64,000 nucleotides of DNA from Ruminococcus sp. UBA3665 (GCA_002373165.1 DFJS01000049.1:1-64000), one strand, 5' to 3'. Counted from the stretch's first letter, positions 17,551-27,043 are shown. Numbers and translations: made by a program. Notes: generated from the letters alone by a model not told the origin.

Positions 17551-18531
17551 ATGGAACGCAAAGGTAATTTAATGACGTACAGACCCGATATCAAGGTCTT
17601 TGATGCAACAATCCGCGACGGCGGACTTGTAAATAATTTCTTTTTTACGGACGAATTTGTAAAAGCACTCTATCTGGCTAATCTCCGCGCCGGTGTGGAT
17701 TATATGGAAATGGGCTATCTTGCAGATACAGATGTCTTCAAACTGGAAGATTTCGGCGACTGGAAATTCTGCAAAGAAGAAAATCTCCGCAGAATTGTCG
17801 GCAATAATGATACAGATCTGAAACTTTCCGTCATGGCCGATGTCGGCAGAACCAATCTTCAGCGAGATCTGCTCCCGAAGTCAGAAAGCGTAATCGATAT
17901 GGTGCGTGTGGCAACGTATATTCATACAATGCCGGCCGCTATTGAAATGATCGAATATGCCGCAAGTCTGGGCTATGAGACAACCTGCAATATTATGGCT
18001 ATTTCCAAAGCAAGAACCGAAGATATCGAAGAAGCACTCCGCCTTCTGGCACAGTCTTCCATCAAGGCAGTGTACATTGTGGACAGTTACGGCGCACTGT
18101 TCCCGGAACAGGTGCAGGAGCTGACTAAGATGTATCTGGAATTCATGGAACCTGCCGGAAAACAGGTGGGAATTCATGCACATAATAATCAGCAGATGGC
18201 ATTTGCCAATACTGTGGAAAGCTGTTCCATGGGCGCAAGCTTCCTGGATGCGACAGTCGGCAGTATGGGCAGAGGAGCAGGCAACTGCGCTATGGAACTT
18301 CTGCTGGGCTTCCTGAAAAATCCGAAATATAATCTGACCCCGATTCTGAAATTCTATGAAGACTATACGCTCAAACTCAAAACAGAGCAGGGTCTGAAAT
18401 GGGGCTATGATATTCAGTATCTGCTGACCGGCAAGATGAATCTGCATCCGTCTTCGGCGATTTCCTTCACCAAAGAGAACAGAACAGATTATGCCAATTT
18501 CTATCATCAGTTATTTGACCTTGAACCTTAA
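17551..18531 (+). CDS. HMGL-like / DRE-TIM metallolyase, aldolase type
   Basis: A 326-residue TIM-barrel enzyme of the DRE-TIM family. It has DATIRDGG (catalytic Arg and metal Asp, residues about 14-21) and the metal-binding HAHNNQQMAFAN near 210-220, followed by the glycine-rich DATVGSMGRGAGNC. Relatives include 4-hydroxy-2-oxovalerate aldolase and HMG-CoA lyase. At 326 residues it lacks the regulatory domain of isopropylmalate synthase. It is a single gene, so the substrate is not suggested by neighbours. GGAGG lies 8 nt before the ATG. Confidence 0.82.
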   Translation: MERKGNLMTYRPDIKVFDATIRDGGLVNNFFFTDEFVKALYLANLRAGVDYMEMGYLADTDVFKLEDFGDWKFCKEENLRRIVGNNDTDLKLSVMADVGRTNLQRDLLPKSESVIDMVRVATYIHTMPAAIEMIEYAASLGYETTCNIMAISKARTEDIEEALRLLAQSSIKAVYIVDSYGALFPEQVQELTKMYLEFMEPAGKQVGIHAHNNQQMAFANTVESCSMGASFLDATVGSMGRGAGNCAMELLLGFLKNPKYNLTPILKFYEDYTLKLKTEQGLKWGYDIQYLLTGKMNLHPSSAISFTKENRTDYANFYHQLFDLEP

Positions 18532-18566
18532 CGATTTTCCAAAATTTCTTTCCATCTTTACAGAAC

Positions 18567-18597
18567 AATCCCCGGAGAAATCCGGGGATTTGTTTTT
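18567..18597. terminator. Terminator between convergent genes
   Basis: AATCCCCGGA (18567-18576) pairs with TCCGGGGATT (18581-18590), followed by TGTTTTT. It is plus-strand oriented and lies at the end of the convergent BspA-type gene. Confidence 0.8.
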
Positions 18598-20710
18598 ATG
18601 CTGTAAAATCGGCAATCAGGCCGACAATGTATTTCAGAACTGTGAGAGCCTCTTCCGAATCGGGCTTGCCGTTCTGATTGAAATCAATTGCTTTCAGCTG
18701 TGTTTCTGAGAGAGTATCTTTTCCGAGCACGGCTTTGTTCACAGCAATGACATCCAGAATAGTAATCTTTCCGTCGCCGCTGACATCGCCGGACTGAAAA
18801 TTTTCAGAATCTGCAATTGCTTCAAATAAATAGCCCTGATTTTCGGCGTACTTCTGCGCCGAGGAATTTTCATAACCGCGGATGATTCCGGAAAATTCTG
18901 CATGAATTTCAATTTCTGCAATACAGCCTTCCGGCGGAAGTTCAATTTCAGAATAAGCATTGCAGATTGTTCCGGGAGAATCATAAATTTGACAGGCAGA
19001 ATTCAGAATTGTGATTTTTTTCAGATTAGTACAGTTCTGGAATACGCCGTCTTCTATCTGGGCAGTGCTTTCCGGAAGGGTGATTTCTTTCAGAGCAGAA
19101 CAGTTCTGGAAGGCATTCCATCTGATTCGCGTGACCGTTTCCGGAATGAGGATTTCTTCTATCGCACAGTGAGAAAAGGCATTCGCACCGATCGTTTTCA
19201 GATTTGCCGGAAGATTCACAAGTTTCAGATTTTCACAGCCGCAGAACATGCCGCCGTTCAGGTCAGTAATGCCGTCCGGAATTGTGATTTCAGAAATATT
19301 GGTATGATAAAATGCGGATGCGCCAAGTTCGGTCAGATGTTCCGGAAGATTCACGCGTTCCAAAGCCGACTGGTAAAATGCACTGTATCCGATACTGATG
19401 ACAGTTTCCGGAATTTCAACAGATTTCAGATTTTCATCATTCCGGAACGCTTCTGAATGAATTTCCGTAACAGGAACATTCTGGACTTGTTCCGGAATCT
19501 GAATTTCTGTCAGTTCCGGACTGCATCCCATGACAACAGCCTGATCCAGATATACACGATAGTCAATGCCGTTTTCGCTGAGGCGGATATAATCATTATC
19601 ATCAGAAAAATGCATTGTTACATAAGTCAGGACTGCTGTGCTCCGGACATTGGACATATTATACCAGTAATCCTGCGTATTGTTGAAGTACACGTCTTTC
19701 AGGCCGCATCTGCTGAAAATATGATAGACATAAGTCAGCGTGGACGGAAGATACAGCGTTTCCAGATTTTCACAGTCATTGCCGATATTGCTCAGGCTGG
19801 TGATTCCTTCCGGAATCGTCAGAGTTTTCAGATTTTTGCACTGCCTGAAATTATCTCCGCCGATTCTGGCAAGACCTTCCGGCAGAATAATTTCTTCCGG
19901 AGCATCGCAGCAGATGAAAGCTCCTCCGCCGATTTCTGTGACAGTTTCAGGAACAGTATAGCTTGTTTCAGCCTTCCGGGACGGGTATACATACAGGATA
20001 GTCTTATTCTTGTTGAAGAGAACATTGTCTTCCGCACTGAAATAATAATTCTTCTCCGGAACTGTGATTTCTTTCAGGTTTTTGCAGTTGGAGCACGCCG
20101 AAAAAGAAATGGCTCTCGTGCTTTCTCCCAGATTCAGCTTTTCGAGTGATTCGCCGAATGCATAGTTAAGAACCGTTTCACAGCCGGAAGAAAGCGTGAT
20201 TTCTTTCGCCGGATGATGCCGGAATGCATTCATGCCGATTTTTTTGATTCCCTCCGGAATTATGATACTTTCCACCGATTTCGCCGGGGGATAATAAATC
20301 AGTTCGGAGCCGTCAGCACTGCACAGAATGCCGTCAATGCTCTGATATCTGGTTTGATTTTCGTTCACAGTTATTTCCCGTAATGCGGGGCAGTCCGTGA
20401 AAGCATCACTGCTGATATAATCTACAGGATAAGTAATTCCGGTTTCGGGGTCAGTGACCTCGGCCGGAATTTCAATATATGTCAGAGAAGCATCACATTT
20501 GATTAAAGTAACAGAATCTGAATTATAATCGGCATAGCCTTCAAAAGTCATAGTTTCCGTCTGGATTGTAAAAGTTTCCGGCATGGGCGGTTCTTCGCTG
20601 AGGATTCCAGTTTCCGGCATATCGGAAACTGACAGAGCACTGGCCGGGAGAGCCTGCATTCCGAGCAGAACCACAGCAGACAGAACAGCAGTTGCTTTTT
20701 TCAGTTTCAT
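18596..20710 (-). CDS. Secreted BspA-type leucine-rich-repeat protein with dockerin
   Basis: A 704-residue exported protein. A signal peptide (1-25) is followed by about 20 LRR_5/BspA repeats (about 75-600, consensus like LKEITLPEsv..IG..AFqnCsnL) and a C-terminal dockerin (about 640-704). BspA repeats usually mediate adhesion. The dockerin is almost identical to that of the protein ending at 15517 (both contain LDVIAVNKAVLGKDTLSETQ), so the two share a docking partner class or a recent common source. The ATG at 20710 follows AAAGGAG. Confidence 0.9.
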   Translation of the reverse strand: MKLKKATAVLSAVVLLGMQALPASALSVSDMPETGILSEEPPMPETFTIQTETMTFEGYADYNSDSVTLIKCDASLTYIEIPAEVTDPETGITYPVDYISSDAFTDCPALREITVNENQTRYQSIDGILCSADGSELIYYPPAKSVESIIIPEGIKKIGMNAFRHHPAKEITLSSGCETVLNYAFGESLEKLNLGESTRAISFSACSNCKNLKEITVPEKNYYFSAEDNVLFNKNKTILYVYPSRKAETSYTVPETVTEIGGGAFICCDAPEEIILPEGLARIGGDNFRQCKNLKTLTIPEGITSLSNIGNDCENLETLYLPSTLTYVYHIFSRCGLKDVYFNNTQDYWYNMSNVRSTAVLTYVTMHFSDDNDYIRLSENGIDYRVYLDQAVVMGCSPELTEIQIPEQVQNVPVTEIHSEAFRNDENLKSVEIPETVISIGYSAFYQSALERVNLPEHLTELGASAFYHTNISEITIPDGITDLNGGMFCGCENLKLVNLPANLKTIGANAFSHCAIEEILIPETVTRIRWNAFQNCSALKEITLPESTAQIEDGVFQNCTNLKKITILNSACQIYDSPGTICNAYSEIELPPEGCIAEIEIHAEFSGIIRGYENSSAQKYAENQGYLFEAIADSENFQSGDVSGDGKITILDVIAVNKAVLGKDTLSETQLKAIDFNQNGKPDSEEALTVLKYIVGLIADFTA

Positions 20711-20814
20711 GATAAAAACTCCTTTATAGAATACTGCATCTTTCAGTTCCGGGAGGGTACAACAAAAACCACTATTCAAACCGAAATTCAAACAGCGGTA
20801 CATTAAAGATAAAT

Positions 20815-21332
20815 TTTTCAAACGCCGTGCGGCGTGTGGGTTGCAACAGAACTCAGAAATGATATCGTAAACTTATTAGCAACAGTTTCAACCGCCGTGC
20901 GGCGTATGGGTTGCAACATCCGCAAGACAAACAAGTTCGATGAAATGTCGGAAGTTTCAACCGCCGTGCGGCGTATGGGTTGCAACGAAGAAGGTGTTAA
21001 AGTCGGCGGACTGATTCACCCCGTTTCAACCGCCGTGCGGCGTATGGGTTGCAACTCTGGTACGTCGATAAGACACTCATCCTGCTGTTTCGTTTCAACC
21101 GCCGTGCGGCGTATGGGTTGCAACATGTCGGTACCTATGCTCAAATACATGAATGCAGAAGCGTTTCAACCGCCGTGCGGCGTATGGGTTGCAACAAAAT
21201 CCAGAAGATGGTGAAAGATTACGGTATTGCGTTTCAACCGCCGTGCGGCGTATGGGTTGCAACTATGGGCTATACTTTAACGGGCTACGAAAATAACCTG
21301 TTTCAACCGCCGTGCGGCGTATGGGTTGCAAC
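20815..21332 (-). CRISPR. CRISPR array: 8 repeats of 33 bp, 7 spacers
   Basis: Repeats (plus strand GTTTCAACC... to ...GGGTTGCAAC) start at 20815, 20885, 20954, 21023, 21092, 21163, 21231 and 21300. Spacers are 37, 36, 36, 36, 38, 35 and 36 bp, all different. The first copy (20815-20847) has three mismatches, typical of the trailer end. The leader with a promoter is on the right, so transcription is leftward. Read that way the repeat ends in GTTGAAAC, the usual 8-nt crRNA handle of type I/III systems. The repeat holds a short CGCC...GGCG stem. No cas gene lies in the window, so the subtype is unknown. Confidence 0.96.
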
Positions 21333-21555
21333 CGCAAAAATAACTAAAATTCAAACCCCGAAAGAGGAAATATCATGCAGATGTAACAAAAGCCCTTTGG
21401 CAAATATTCTGCTCTGTAGTATAGTATACCACACTTTGCACAATTTGTCAAGTGTTTTTTTCTGCTTTTTTGAAAATGTCAGGTGCGAATGCCCGTTTTT
21501 TCAGGCCGGAATTCCTCTGGTTTTATCCCCCGTTCGCACCAACAGTTACGATAAA
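21333..21555 (-). promoter_or_regulatory. CRISPR leader with consensus promoter
   Basis: This AT-rich region is nearly repeated at 54282-54480. On the minus strand it holds TTGACA (21451-21446), a 17-nt spacer and TATACT (21428-21423), placing the start about 85 nt before the first repeat. An inverted repeat GGTGCGAA...TTCGCACC (about 21482-21540) sits further upstream and may terminate the neighbouring ABC gene. Confidence 0.85.
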
Positions 21556-21564
21556 TCTGATGAA

Positions 21565-22245
21565 TCAATCGGCTGATTGTTCCTGCATTCTGCCGCCGTC
21601 CATGCGGAAACAGCGGTCAGCATAGCGGAAGGCATCGTTCTCATGTGTCACCACGAACACAGCGGCACCCTGATCGGCGGCCTGCCGCAGAAACGCAAAG
21701 ACTGTACGGGTGTTTTCGTCATCCAGGTCGCTGGTTGGTTCATCGGCCAGCAGAAGTTCCGGTTTGCGCAGAACGGCGCGGGCAACGGCCATACGGCGCA
21801 GTTCGCCGCCGGAGAGTTCCGCAGGCATGGCAGATTTCAGGTGCAGGATATCCAGCTGTTCCAGCAAAGCTTCTGCCTCGGCCTGATGGGCATCTTCGCC
21901 CCGGAGCGTATAGGGCAGGCAGACATTTTCCAGCACGTTCAGGCTGTGCAGAGCGGTTTGTCCCTGCGGAATCACGCCGATATGCTGATTCCTGAACCGT
22001 GACAGAACCTGGTCGGGCATAGCATAGAGTTCCTGTTCATCAAGAAAGATTTTGCCGGAGGTGGGGAGCATCAGCCCGGCCAGCAGATTCAGCAGTGTAC
22101 TTTTTCCGGAACCGGAGCGGCCGGTCAGAACAGTCAGCGAACGGGCTTCCAGGGTCAGATCTGTTTCCTGCAAGGCTAAAAAGCGGTTGGAATTTTTTGT
22201 TTCCCGGATGAATTCTTTGCTGATTTTTTCGGCTTTCAGAATCAT
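21565..22245 (-). CDS. ABC transporter ATP-binding protein (MacB/LolD type)
   Basis: A 226-residue ATPase with Walker A GRSGSGKST (about 42-50), Q-loop IPQGQT, signature LSGGELRR, Walker B LLLADEPTSDLD and the switch His in VTHEND. It is of the FtsE/LolD/MacB subgroup that works with FtsX-like permeases rather than import. It follows the permease gene by 2 nt. The substrate is not visible; the DUF4418 gene in the same unit suggests an uncharacterised exporter. Confidence 0.9.
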   Translation of the reverse strand: MILKAEKISKEFIRETKNSNRFLALQETDLTLEARSLTVLTGRSGSGKSTLLNLLAGLMLPTSGKIFLDEQELYAMPDQVLSRFRNQHIGVIPQGQTALHSLNVLENVCLPYTLRGEDAHQAEAEALLEQLDILHLKSAMPAELSGGELRRMAVARAVLRKPELLLADEPTSDLDDENTRTVFAFLRQAADQGAAVFVVTHENDAFRYADRCFRMDGGRMQEQSAD

Positions 22246-22247
22246 GA

Positions 22248-23453
22248 TTAATTATCTCCTCTCAGGATGAGGGCGGTATCAATGCGGCTGATGCGCAGGG
22301 CAGAAGCGGCGGCGGCGGTACAGCCTGTCAGGACAGAGGCAAGTATTGCGCCGATTACATAGCCCAAGATTGCGCCGGAATTCGGCAGAAGAAACGGAAG
22401 ATTCAGCTGTTCTTCAATCAGCTGATGAAAGGGCAGGAGAATCAGCAGTCCCGGCAGGATGCCGGCGGCACTGCCGGCAAGGCAGATCAGGAGTGATTCC
22501 TGCATGACAATTCCGGCCAGTTTCTTCCGGGATGCGCCAATCACACGGAGCACGGCGAATTCTTTTTTCCGTTCGCTGACACTCATGGTAAACGCAAGCA
22601 GAAGAATCACAATGCCCAGAATCCAGACAATCAGAATTAAAATGCCGATGATGCGGGAAACGCCCTGCAAGCTGTCGGAAATGCCGGAAATCATTTCTTT
22701 TGTCTGGATTGCCTTGACTTTCTTGATATGAATATTAATATCATTGACGATTTCTTCCGGCGTATAGCCTTCGGCGGCGTTGATGAGAACGCAGGAAACA
22801 ACCTGTTCAGGATTGATATTCCGGAAAGTGTTCATATTCAGGTCAATAGAAGACTGAATCAGGGCTTTGATAGTCTCCTGATTGGTAAAAACGGCTGTAT
22901 CGAAACTGGTGCCTGTTTTATCAAGTTTAGCGGCAACATGGCATTCCGTGCCGTAGAAAGAGAGCGTATCGCCGACAAAAGCGTTCAGGTCATTTCCGAC
23001 AACGATATCATATTTCTGAAGGGTCTGGCTGTAGCTTTTTTTAATCCACGGGGTGATGGTGAAATCCGTTTCCGGGTCAAAGCCGATGATCTGCACGGCA
23101 AGGGAACAGCAGCCGGAACTTGCCGAAGCAAGAAAGAACTGTGCCGAAACCTGGCCGATTCCCTCACGGGAAAGAATTTTTTCATATCTGGCATGGTCCA
23201 TGTAGAAATAGCCTGTTGCGCCCTGCAAGACGATATTTTCCAGATTGGATTTTGTCGTTGCTTCGTAGGGGACAACCATGATATCTGCTCCCAGACGGGA
23301 TTCCAGCGAACGGAGCCCTGTTCTCAGGCTGGTAATCATGAGTGTTCCGCCGAAGACGGTCAGCGACAGCAGAGCGGTCAGAAAAATCAGAACAGCCGTT
23401 CTGACGGGTTTTCCGGCAAGATTCCGGAACGGCAGCGATCTGGAAATTTTCAT
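22248..23453 (-). CDS. FtsX/MacB-type ABC permease
   Basis: A 401-residue membrane protein with one N-terminal segment (about 18-40), a MacB-like extracytoplasmic domain (about 45-265) and three C-terminal segments (about 280-305, 330-355, 365-390). The ATG at 23453 is preceded by AGAGGAAA and overlaps the DUF4418 stop by 4 bp (ATGA); the open frame extends further upstream but is not protein-like there. It pairs with the ATPase just downstream. A role in exporting lipoproteins, peptides or metals is possible. Confidence 0.88.
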   Translation of the reverse strand: MKISRSLPFRNLAGKPVRTAVLIFLTALLSLTVFGGTLMITSLRTGLRSLESRLGADIMVVPYEATTKSNLENIVLQGATGYFYMDHARYEKILSREGIGQVSAQFFLASASSGCCSLAVQIIGFDPETDFTITPWIKKSYSQTLQKYDIVVGNDLNAFVGDTLSFYGTECHVAAKLDKTGTSFDTAVFTNQETIKALIQSSIDLNMNTFRNINPEQVVSCVLINAAEGYTPEEIVNDINIHIKKVKAIQTKEMISGISDSLQGVSRIIGILILIVWILGIVILLLAFTMSVSERKKEFAVLRVIGASRKKLAGIVMQESLLICLAGSAAGILPGLLILLPFHQLIEEQLNLPFLLPNSGAILGYVIGAILASVLTGCTAAAASALRISRIDTALILRGDN

Positions 23454-23863
23454 GATTCTGTTTCCTCTTTTCTGTGCAGGACAGAAGCCGCCGCACCGCA
23501 CAGAATGATAATTATGCTGATAATCATCACAGCGGGCTTCATGACAGCATGACAGCGCATATCCGTCATCATGCATAAATGAATCAGATAATTCGGCGTT
23601 ACCAGAGCCATTGCGGCAATGCCTTCCAGACTCAGGGCGATTCCGGATTTTACTTTCTGATCTTTGATGGCGCATGTCATGACAAGACTCAGAATCAGCA
23701 GAACCAGTCCCAGGCCGAACACGGTCTGTTCTGCCCAATGGCAGGCCATCCAGCTTCCGTCCTCTTTGGGAGGGCAGGCATGGAACAGATATTTTGTTCC
23801 GAAGCACAGCAGTGCACTCAGCACACAAAGCACTGCATCAAGAATCAGGCTGATTTTTTTCAT
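23450..23863 (-). CDS. DUF4418 family membrane protein
   Basis: A 137-residue protein with four hydrophobic segments (about 5-22, 47-64, 72-92, 108-128) and the family hallmark MACHWAEQTVFGLG after a Cys-containing loop. DUF4418 proteins commonly sit before a FtsX permease and an ATPase, as here, and may be a third subunit. Function unknown. Confidence 0.82.
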   Translation of the reverse strand: MKKISLILDAVLCVLSALLCFGTKYLFHACPPKEDGSWMACHWAEQTVFGLGLVLLILSLVMTCAIKDQKVKSGIALSLEGIAAMALVTPNYLIHLCMMTDMRCHAVMKPAVMIISIIIILCGAAASVLHRKEETES

Positions 23864-23896
23864 AAATACCTCTCCTTAAAAAATAATAATAATATC

Positions 23897-24784
23897 TTAT
23901 TCTGCATAATCCTGCTGTGCCATGGGGTACTGCTGATAAAAATCCTGCGAAGCATAAATTTCATCCCGGATATGATACGGAAAATTCTCATCCGATTTCA
24001 GAAAATATTCTTCTGTCTGCATTTGTTTATCCCAGGTAACATCAAGATTATAATACTGCTCTCCAATCCGGACAATGTTCCATGCATGAAACTCGGTGCT
24101 GCCGTCGGAAATCTGTGCTGTTCCTGTGATGATTCTGACATCGATGCCGGATTCTCTCAGCATTCTGTATAACAGCACGGCATATCCCTGACAGACGGCA
24201 CGATGATAAATCAATGCACCGTACGCTGTGGATTTCAGGTGATAATATTCATTTTTTTTATGCACATTATCATATTCGACGTTCTGATAAATATAATTAT
24301 AAACTGCCCTGATTTTTTCATATTCCGAAGCGGATTTCCGGAAGTGAAAACTGTCCAGAACTTCCTGTATTTTGTCCGAAACTTTCTGTTCCTGTTCCAG
24401 AGTGGTGTAATAATCAGGGATAATTTCTATTTCGTAATGATATTCGCCGTTTTGCTGCTGATATCTGTAATGCATCTCGTAACCGCCGTACTGATGAAAA
24501 ATATAATCTCCTTCTGTAGGATTTTCTGTTTCGTCCACGGCATAATGCATCAGTTCCCTGACAATGCTGCCGATATCATTCATATTATCTCTGTGGGAAG
24601 TATACTGGATGATGATTTTTTTATCATGTTTCCGGAGCGAATTCCGGACAGAGGCAATAACGGCATCGGCATTGGAAAAATAAACACTCAGATCCTGCCG
24701 GACTTCATAATGCCTGTTCTGACTGCATCCTGTCAGGAAAATACAGAATAGCAGCAACAAGCTGAGAATTTTTTTATTTATCAT
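23897..24784 (-). CDS. Transglutaminase-like lipoprotein
   Basis: A 295-residue exported protein with a lipobox (FLTGC, lipid-anchored Cys near 18). The C-terminal half holds a transglutaminase/protease-like core with the triad visible: AVCQGYAVLLYRM (Cys), STEFHAWNIV (His) and YNLDVTWD (Asp). The family includes cysteine proteases and crosslinking enzymes at the cell surface. The start at 24784 overlaps the FrdB stop by 11 bp, so it is coupled to that unit. Confidence 0.87.
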   Translation of the reverse strand: MINKKILSLLLLFCIFLTGCSQNRHYEVRQDLSVYFSNADAVIASVRNSLRKHDKKIIIQYTSHRDNMNDIGSIVRELMHYAVDETENPTEGDYIFHQYGGYEMHYRYQQQNGEYHYEIEIIPDYYTTLEQEQKVSDKIQEVLDSFHFRKSASEYEKIRAVYNYIYQNVEYDNVHKKNEYYHLKSTAYGALIYHRAVCQGYAVLLYRMLRESGIDVRIITGTAQISDGSTEFHAWNIVRIGEQYYNLDVTWDKQMQTEEYFLKSDENFPYHIRDEIYASQDFYQQYPMAQQDYAE

Positions 24785-25460
24785 GTTTGATTTTCCGTTT
24801 CCAGACGGCCACAGCATTGGAACGCACTAATAATTGATCTATTTCAATTCCGGCAGGACAGACTTCCCGGCAGGCAAGCGATTTTCCGCAGCCTTCATAG
24901 ATATGTTTCCGATATGCCCGGAAAAGTTCTTTTTTCTGCTGATCGGGCAGAGCAGTCAGCAGTCTTGTTGTCGGAACCATGGCGGCCATACCGGCGAATT
25001 CTCCTCCGGCAAAGAAATTCGGACAGATTTCAAGACAGCATCCGCACTGAAGACAGCGCGAAGCTTCATAGGCCGTCTGAGAACCGTTTGTTTTTGCTTC
25101 TTCTGCAAACCAGACCTGCATAGTTTTCAGATTTTCAAATAAAATACTTCTGTCTACAATCAGATCGGCAATTACAGGAAATTTCCGGAGCGGTTCAATT
25201 CTGATTTTATCCCGGAATTCTTTCAGCGGCGTATCACAGGCCAGCCGCGGACGGTTTTCAATTATCATAGCGCAGGCACCGCATTTTTTCTGTAGACAGC
25301 TGCATTCCCACCTGACAGGCTCTGCAAGAGTCCGGTTCAGTTCCGTAAGAGCCGCCGCAAGATTGATATTTTCATCCTGAGAAGAGAATTCATAGCTCTC
25401 CCAATGAGGAGTATCTTCCGGGGATTTCCGGCGAAGAATTTCCAAATTCAGCTTTATCAT
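24774..25460 (-). CDS. frdB: Fumarate reductase / succinate dehydrogenase iron-sulfur subunit
   Basis: A 228-residue FrdB/SdhB-like protein with an N-terminal 2Fe-2S ferredoxin domain (CSCLQKKCGACAM, then a fourth Cys in LAC near 80). The C-terminal 4Fe-4S/3Fe-4S part shows CLQCGCCLEICPN and CREVCPAGI. It moves electrons between the flavoprotein and the membrane cytochrome. It overlaps frdA by 4 bp. The context with an FMN-binding lipoprotein and iron-uptake genes raises the option of electron delivery to an outside acceptor. Confidence 0.92.
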   Translation of the reverse strand: MIKLNLEILRRKSPEDTPHWESYEFSSQDENINLAAALTELNRTLAEPVRWECSCLQKKCGACAMIIENRPRLACDTPLKEFRDKIRIEPLRKFPVIADLIVDRSILFENLKTMQVWFAEEAKTNGSQTAYEASRCLQCGCCLEICPNFFAGGEFAGMAAMVPTTRLLTALPDQQKKELFRAYRKHIYEGCGKSLACREVCPAGIEIDQLLVRSNAVAVWKRKIKHDK

Positions 25461-27034
25461 GCATCCGCCCTCTTTTCTGGAATTTCCCGGAACGAAATCC
25501 GGATTTGCTCTGCATATTCTGCAATAGTTGTTTTCCGGAAGTCTTCATTTTTTTCCGGATAATCCTCACGATAATGTGCGCCGCGGCTTTCACGGCGTTC
25601 CAGAGCAGAAGCAAGCATGGCCTCTGCCAGTAACAGCCTGTTCTGTTCATAGAAATGATAAGTTCTCTGACAGGAAAGCTGTTTTAATTTTTCAAGAGCT
25701 GTTTCCAGTGTTTTCTGATTCCGGACAATTCCCAGCCCGGAAAGCAGAATCTGACTGATTTCCTGAATCAGCACGGGAGATGCCGGAATAAACTTTTCCT
25801 GTTCAGAATTTGTCTTGCTTTCCCGGATTTCGGCCGGATTCTGCAAGATGCTTTCAGCGGCTTTTCTTCCGCCGTAGAGTGCGCCAAGCATGGAATTTCC
25901 GCCCAGACGGTTCGCCCCGTGATACTGACAGGTGCATTCTCCGGCGGCATAGAGATTTTCCAGATTTGTTCTGTGAAATTCATCTGTATCAATACCGCCC
26001 ATAAAATAATGAATGCCTTCTCTGACAGGAATGGGATTTGTTCTAGGGTCTGATGACAAATAATGCATGATTTCCTGCCGCAGATCAGAGAGTTTTTTCT
26101 GCCATGTTATTTCAGGAAGTCCGGTCATATCCAGAAAGACTTCTCCGCCGAGTTCGCGCCGGACAAAATACATTTCCCGTGCAACGACATCACGCGGCAT
26201 GAGATTTTTCAGCTCCGGATATTTTTCTTCCATGAAGTGCCATTTCTGACCGTTTCTCATGATATAGAGCCTGCCGCCTTCCCCTCTTGCGGCTTCTGTG
26301 ACGAGACAGCGTTTTCCGGAAATGCCGATTGTCGTGGGATGATATTGCAGCATTTCCAGATTGCCGAGCTTCACGCCCTGACGGAATACTGTTGCAGTGA
26401 CATCGCCGGAATTCTGAGTTGTTCCTGTGGTCATGCCGGGAAAGATGCCGTTCATACCGCCGGAACATAATAAAACAGTTCCGGAAAAATCAAGTATTTC
26501 TCCTGTATAATCATCCTGAATGCTTACTCCCTGACAGACCTGATCTGCAATCCGAAGCCGGATAAACCTGTGATGCGGAAATCTCTGCACAAGCCCGGAA
26601 ACTTCATATTTGCGGACTTCATCAATCAGAGCCGTCATGATGATTTTTCCTGTGCTGCTCCGGGCATACGCAGTGCGTTTCTTTTTCTGACCGCCGAAAT
26701 TCCGGAGCATGATGTCAGATTCCGTCATATTGAACGGTACGCCGAGCTGTTCCAGCCAGCGGACAATTTCCGGCGCATGATATGTCAGATTCTGTACTGC
26801 ATTAGGGTCAGCCAGATAAACGCCGCCTTTGACTGTATCTTGATAATGATTCTGAACTGTATCATTTTCGCCCATAGTGTTCAGAGCCGCATTGATGCCG
26901 CCTTCGGCTAAGACGGACTGCGCCCGTTCGGAGTTCTGGAGCGAAATCAGAGCACAGGGAACTCCGTGTTCCGCGAGCGTGACGGATGCCGACAAGCCTG
27001 CCAGTCCTGCCCCGATTATGATGACTTTCTGCAT
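25457..27034 (-). CDS. frdA: Fumarate reductase / succinate dehydrogenase flavoprotein subunit
   Basis: A 525-residue flavoprotein with the Rossmann motif GAGLAGLSASVTLAEHG (8-24). The covalent-FAD His region NHYQDTVKGGVYLADP is near 61-76. Substrate-site stretches include HPTTIG and HGANRLGGNSMLGALYGG. It is somewhat shorter than typical SdhA/FrdA (about 580-650), close in length to L-aspartate oxidase. However, the adjacent FrdB and cytochrome b genes favour fumarate reductase. It follows the cytochrome b gene by 9 nt. Confidence 0.9.
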   Translation of the reverse strand: MQKVIIIGAGLAGLSASVTLAEHGVPCALISLQNSERAQSVLAEGGINAALNTMGENDTVQNHYQDTVKGGVYLADPNAVQNLTYHAPEIVRWLEQLGVPFNMTESDIMLRNFGGQKKKRTAYARSSTGKIIMTALIDEVRKYEVSGLVQRFPHHRFIRLRIADQVCQGVSIQDDYTGEILDFSGTVLLCSGGMNGIFPGMTTGTTQNSGDVTATVFRQGVKLGNLEMLQYHPTTIGISGKRCLVTEAARGEGGRLYIMRNGQKWHFMEEKYPELKNLMPRDVVAREMYFVRRELGGEVFLDMTGLPEITWQKKLSDLRQEIMHYLSSDPRTNPIPVREGIHYFMGGIDTDEFHRTNLENLYAAGECTCQYHGANRLGGNSMLGALYGGRKAAESILQNPAEIRESKTNSEQEKFIPASPVLIQEISQILLSGLGIVRNQKTLETALEKLKQLSCQRTYHFYEQNRLLLAEAMLASALERRESRGAHYREDYPEKNEDFRKTTIAEYAEQIRISFREIPEKRADA

Positions 27035-27043
27035 ATACTCACC

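Noticed and set aside
20834..21576. Open frames with repeated VSTAVRRMGCN peptides
   Set aside because: They are translations of the CRISPR repeats in two frames; spacers are unrelated and there is no ribosome site.
25457..27034. L-aspartate oxidase (NadB)
   Set aside because: Length and some motifs fit, but adjacent Fe-S and cytochrome b subunits and no nadA/nadC nearby favour fumarate reductase/succinate dehydrogenase.
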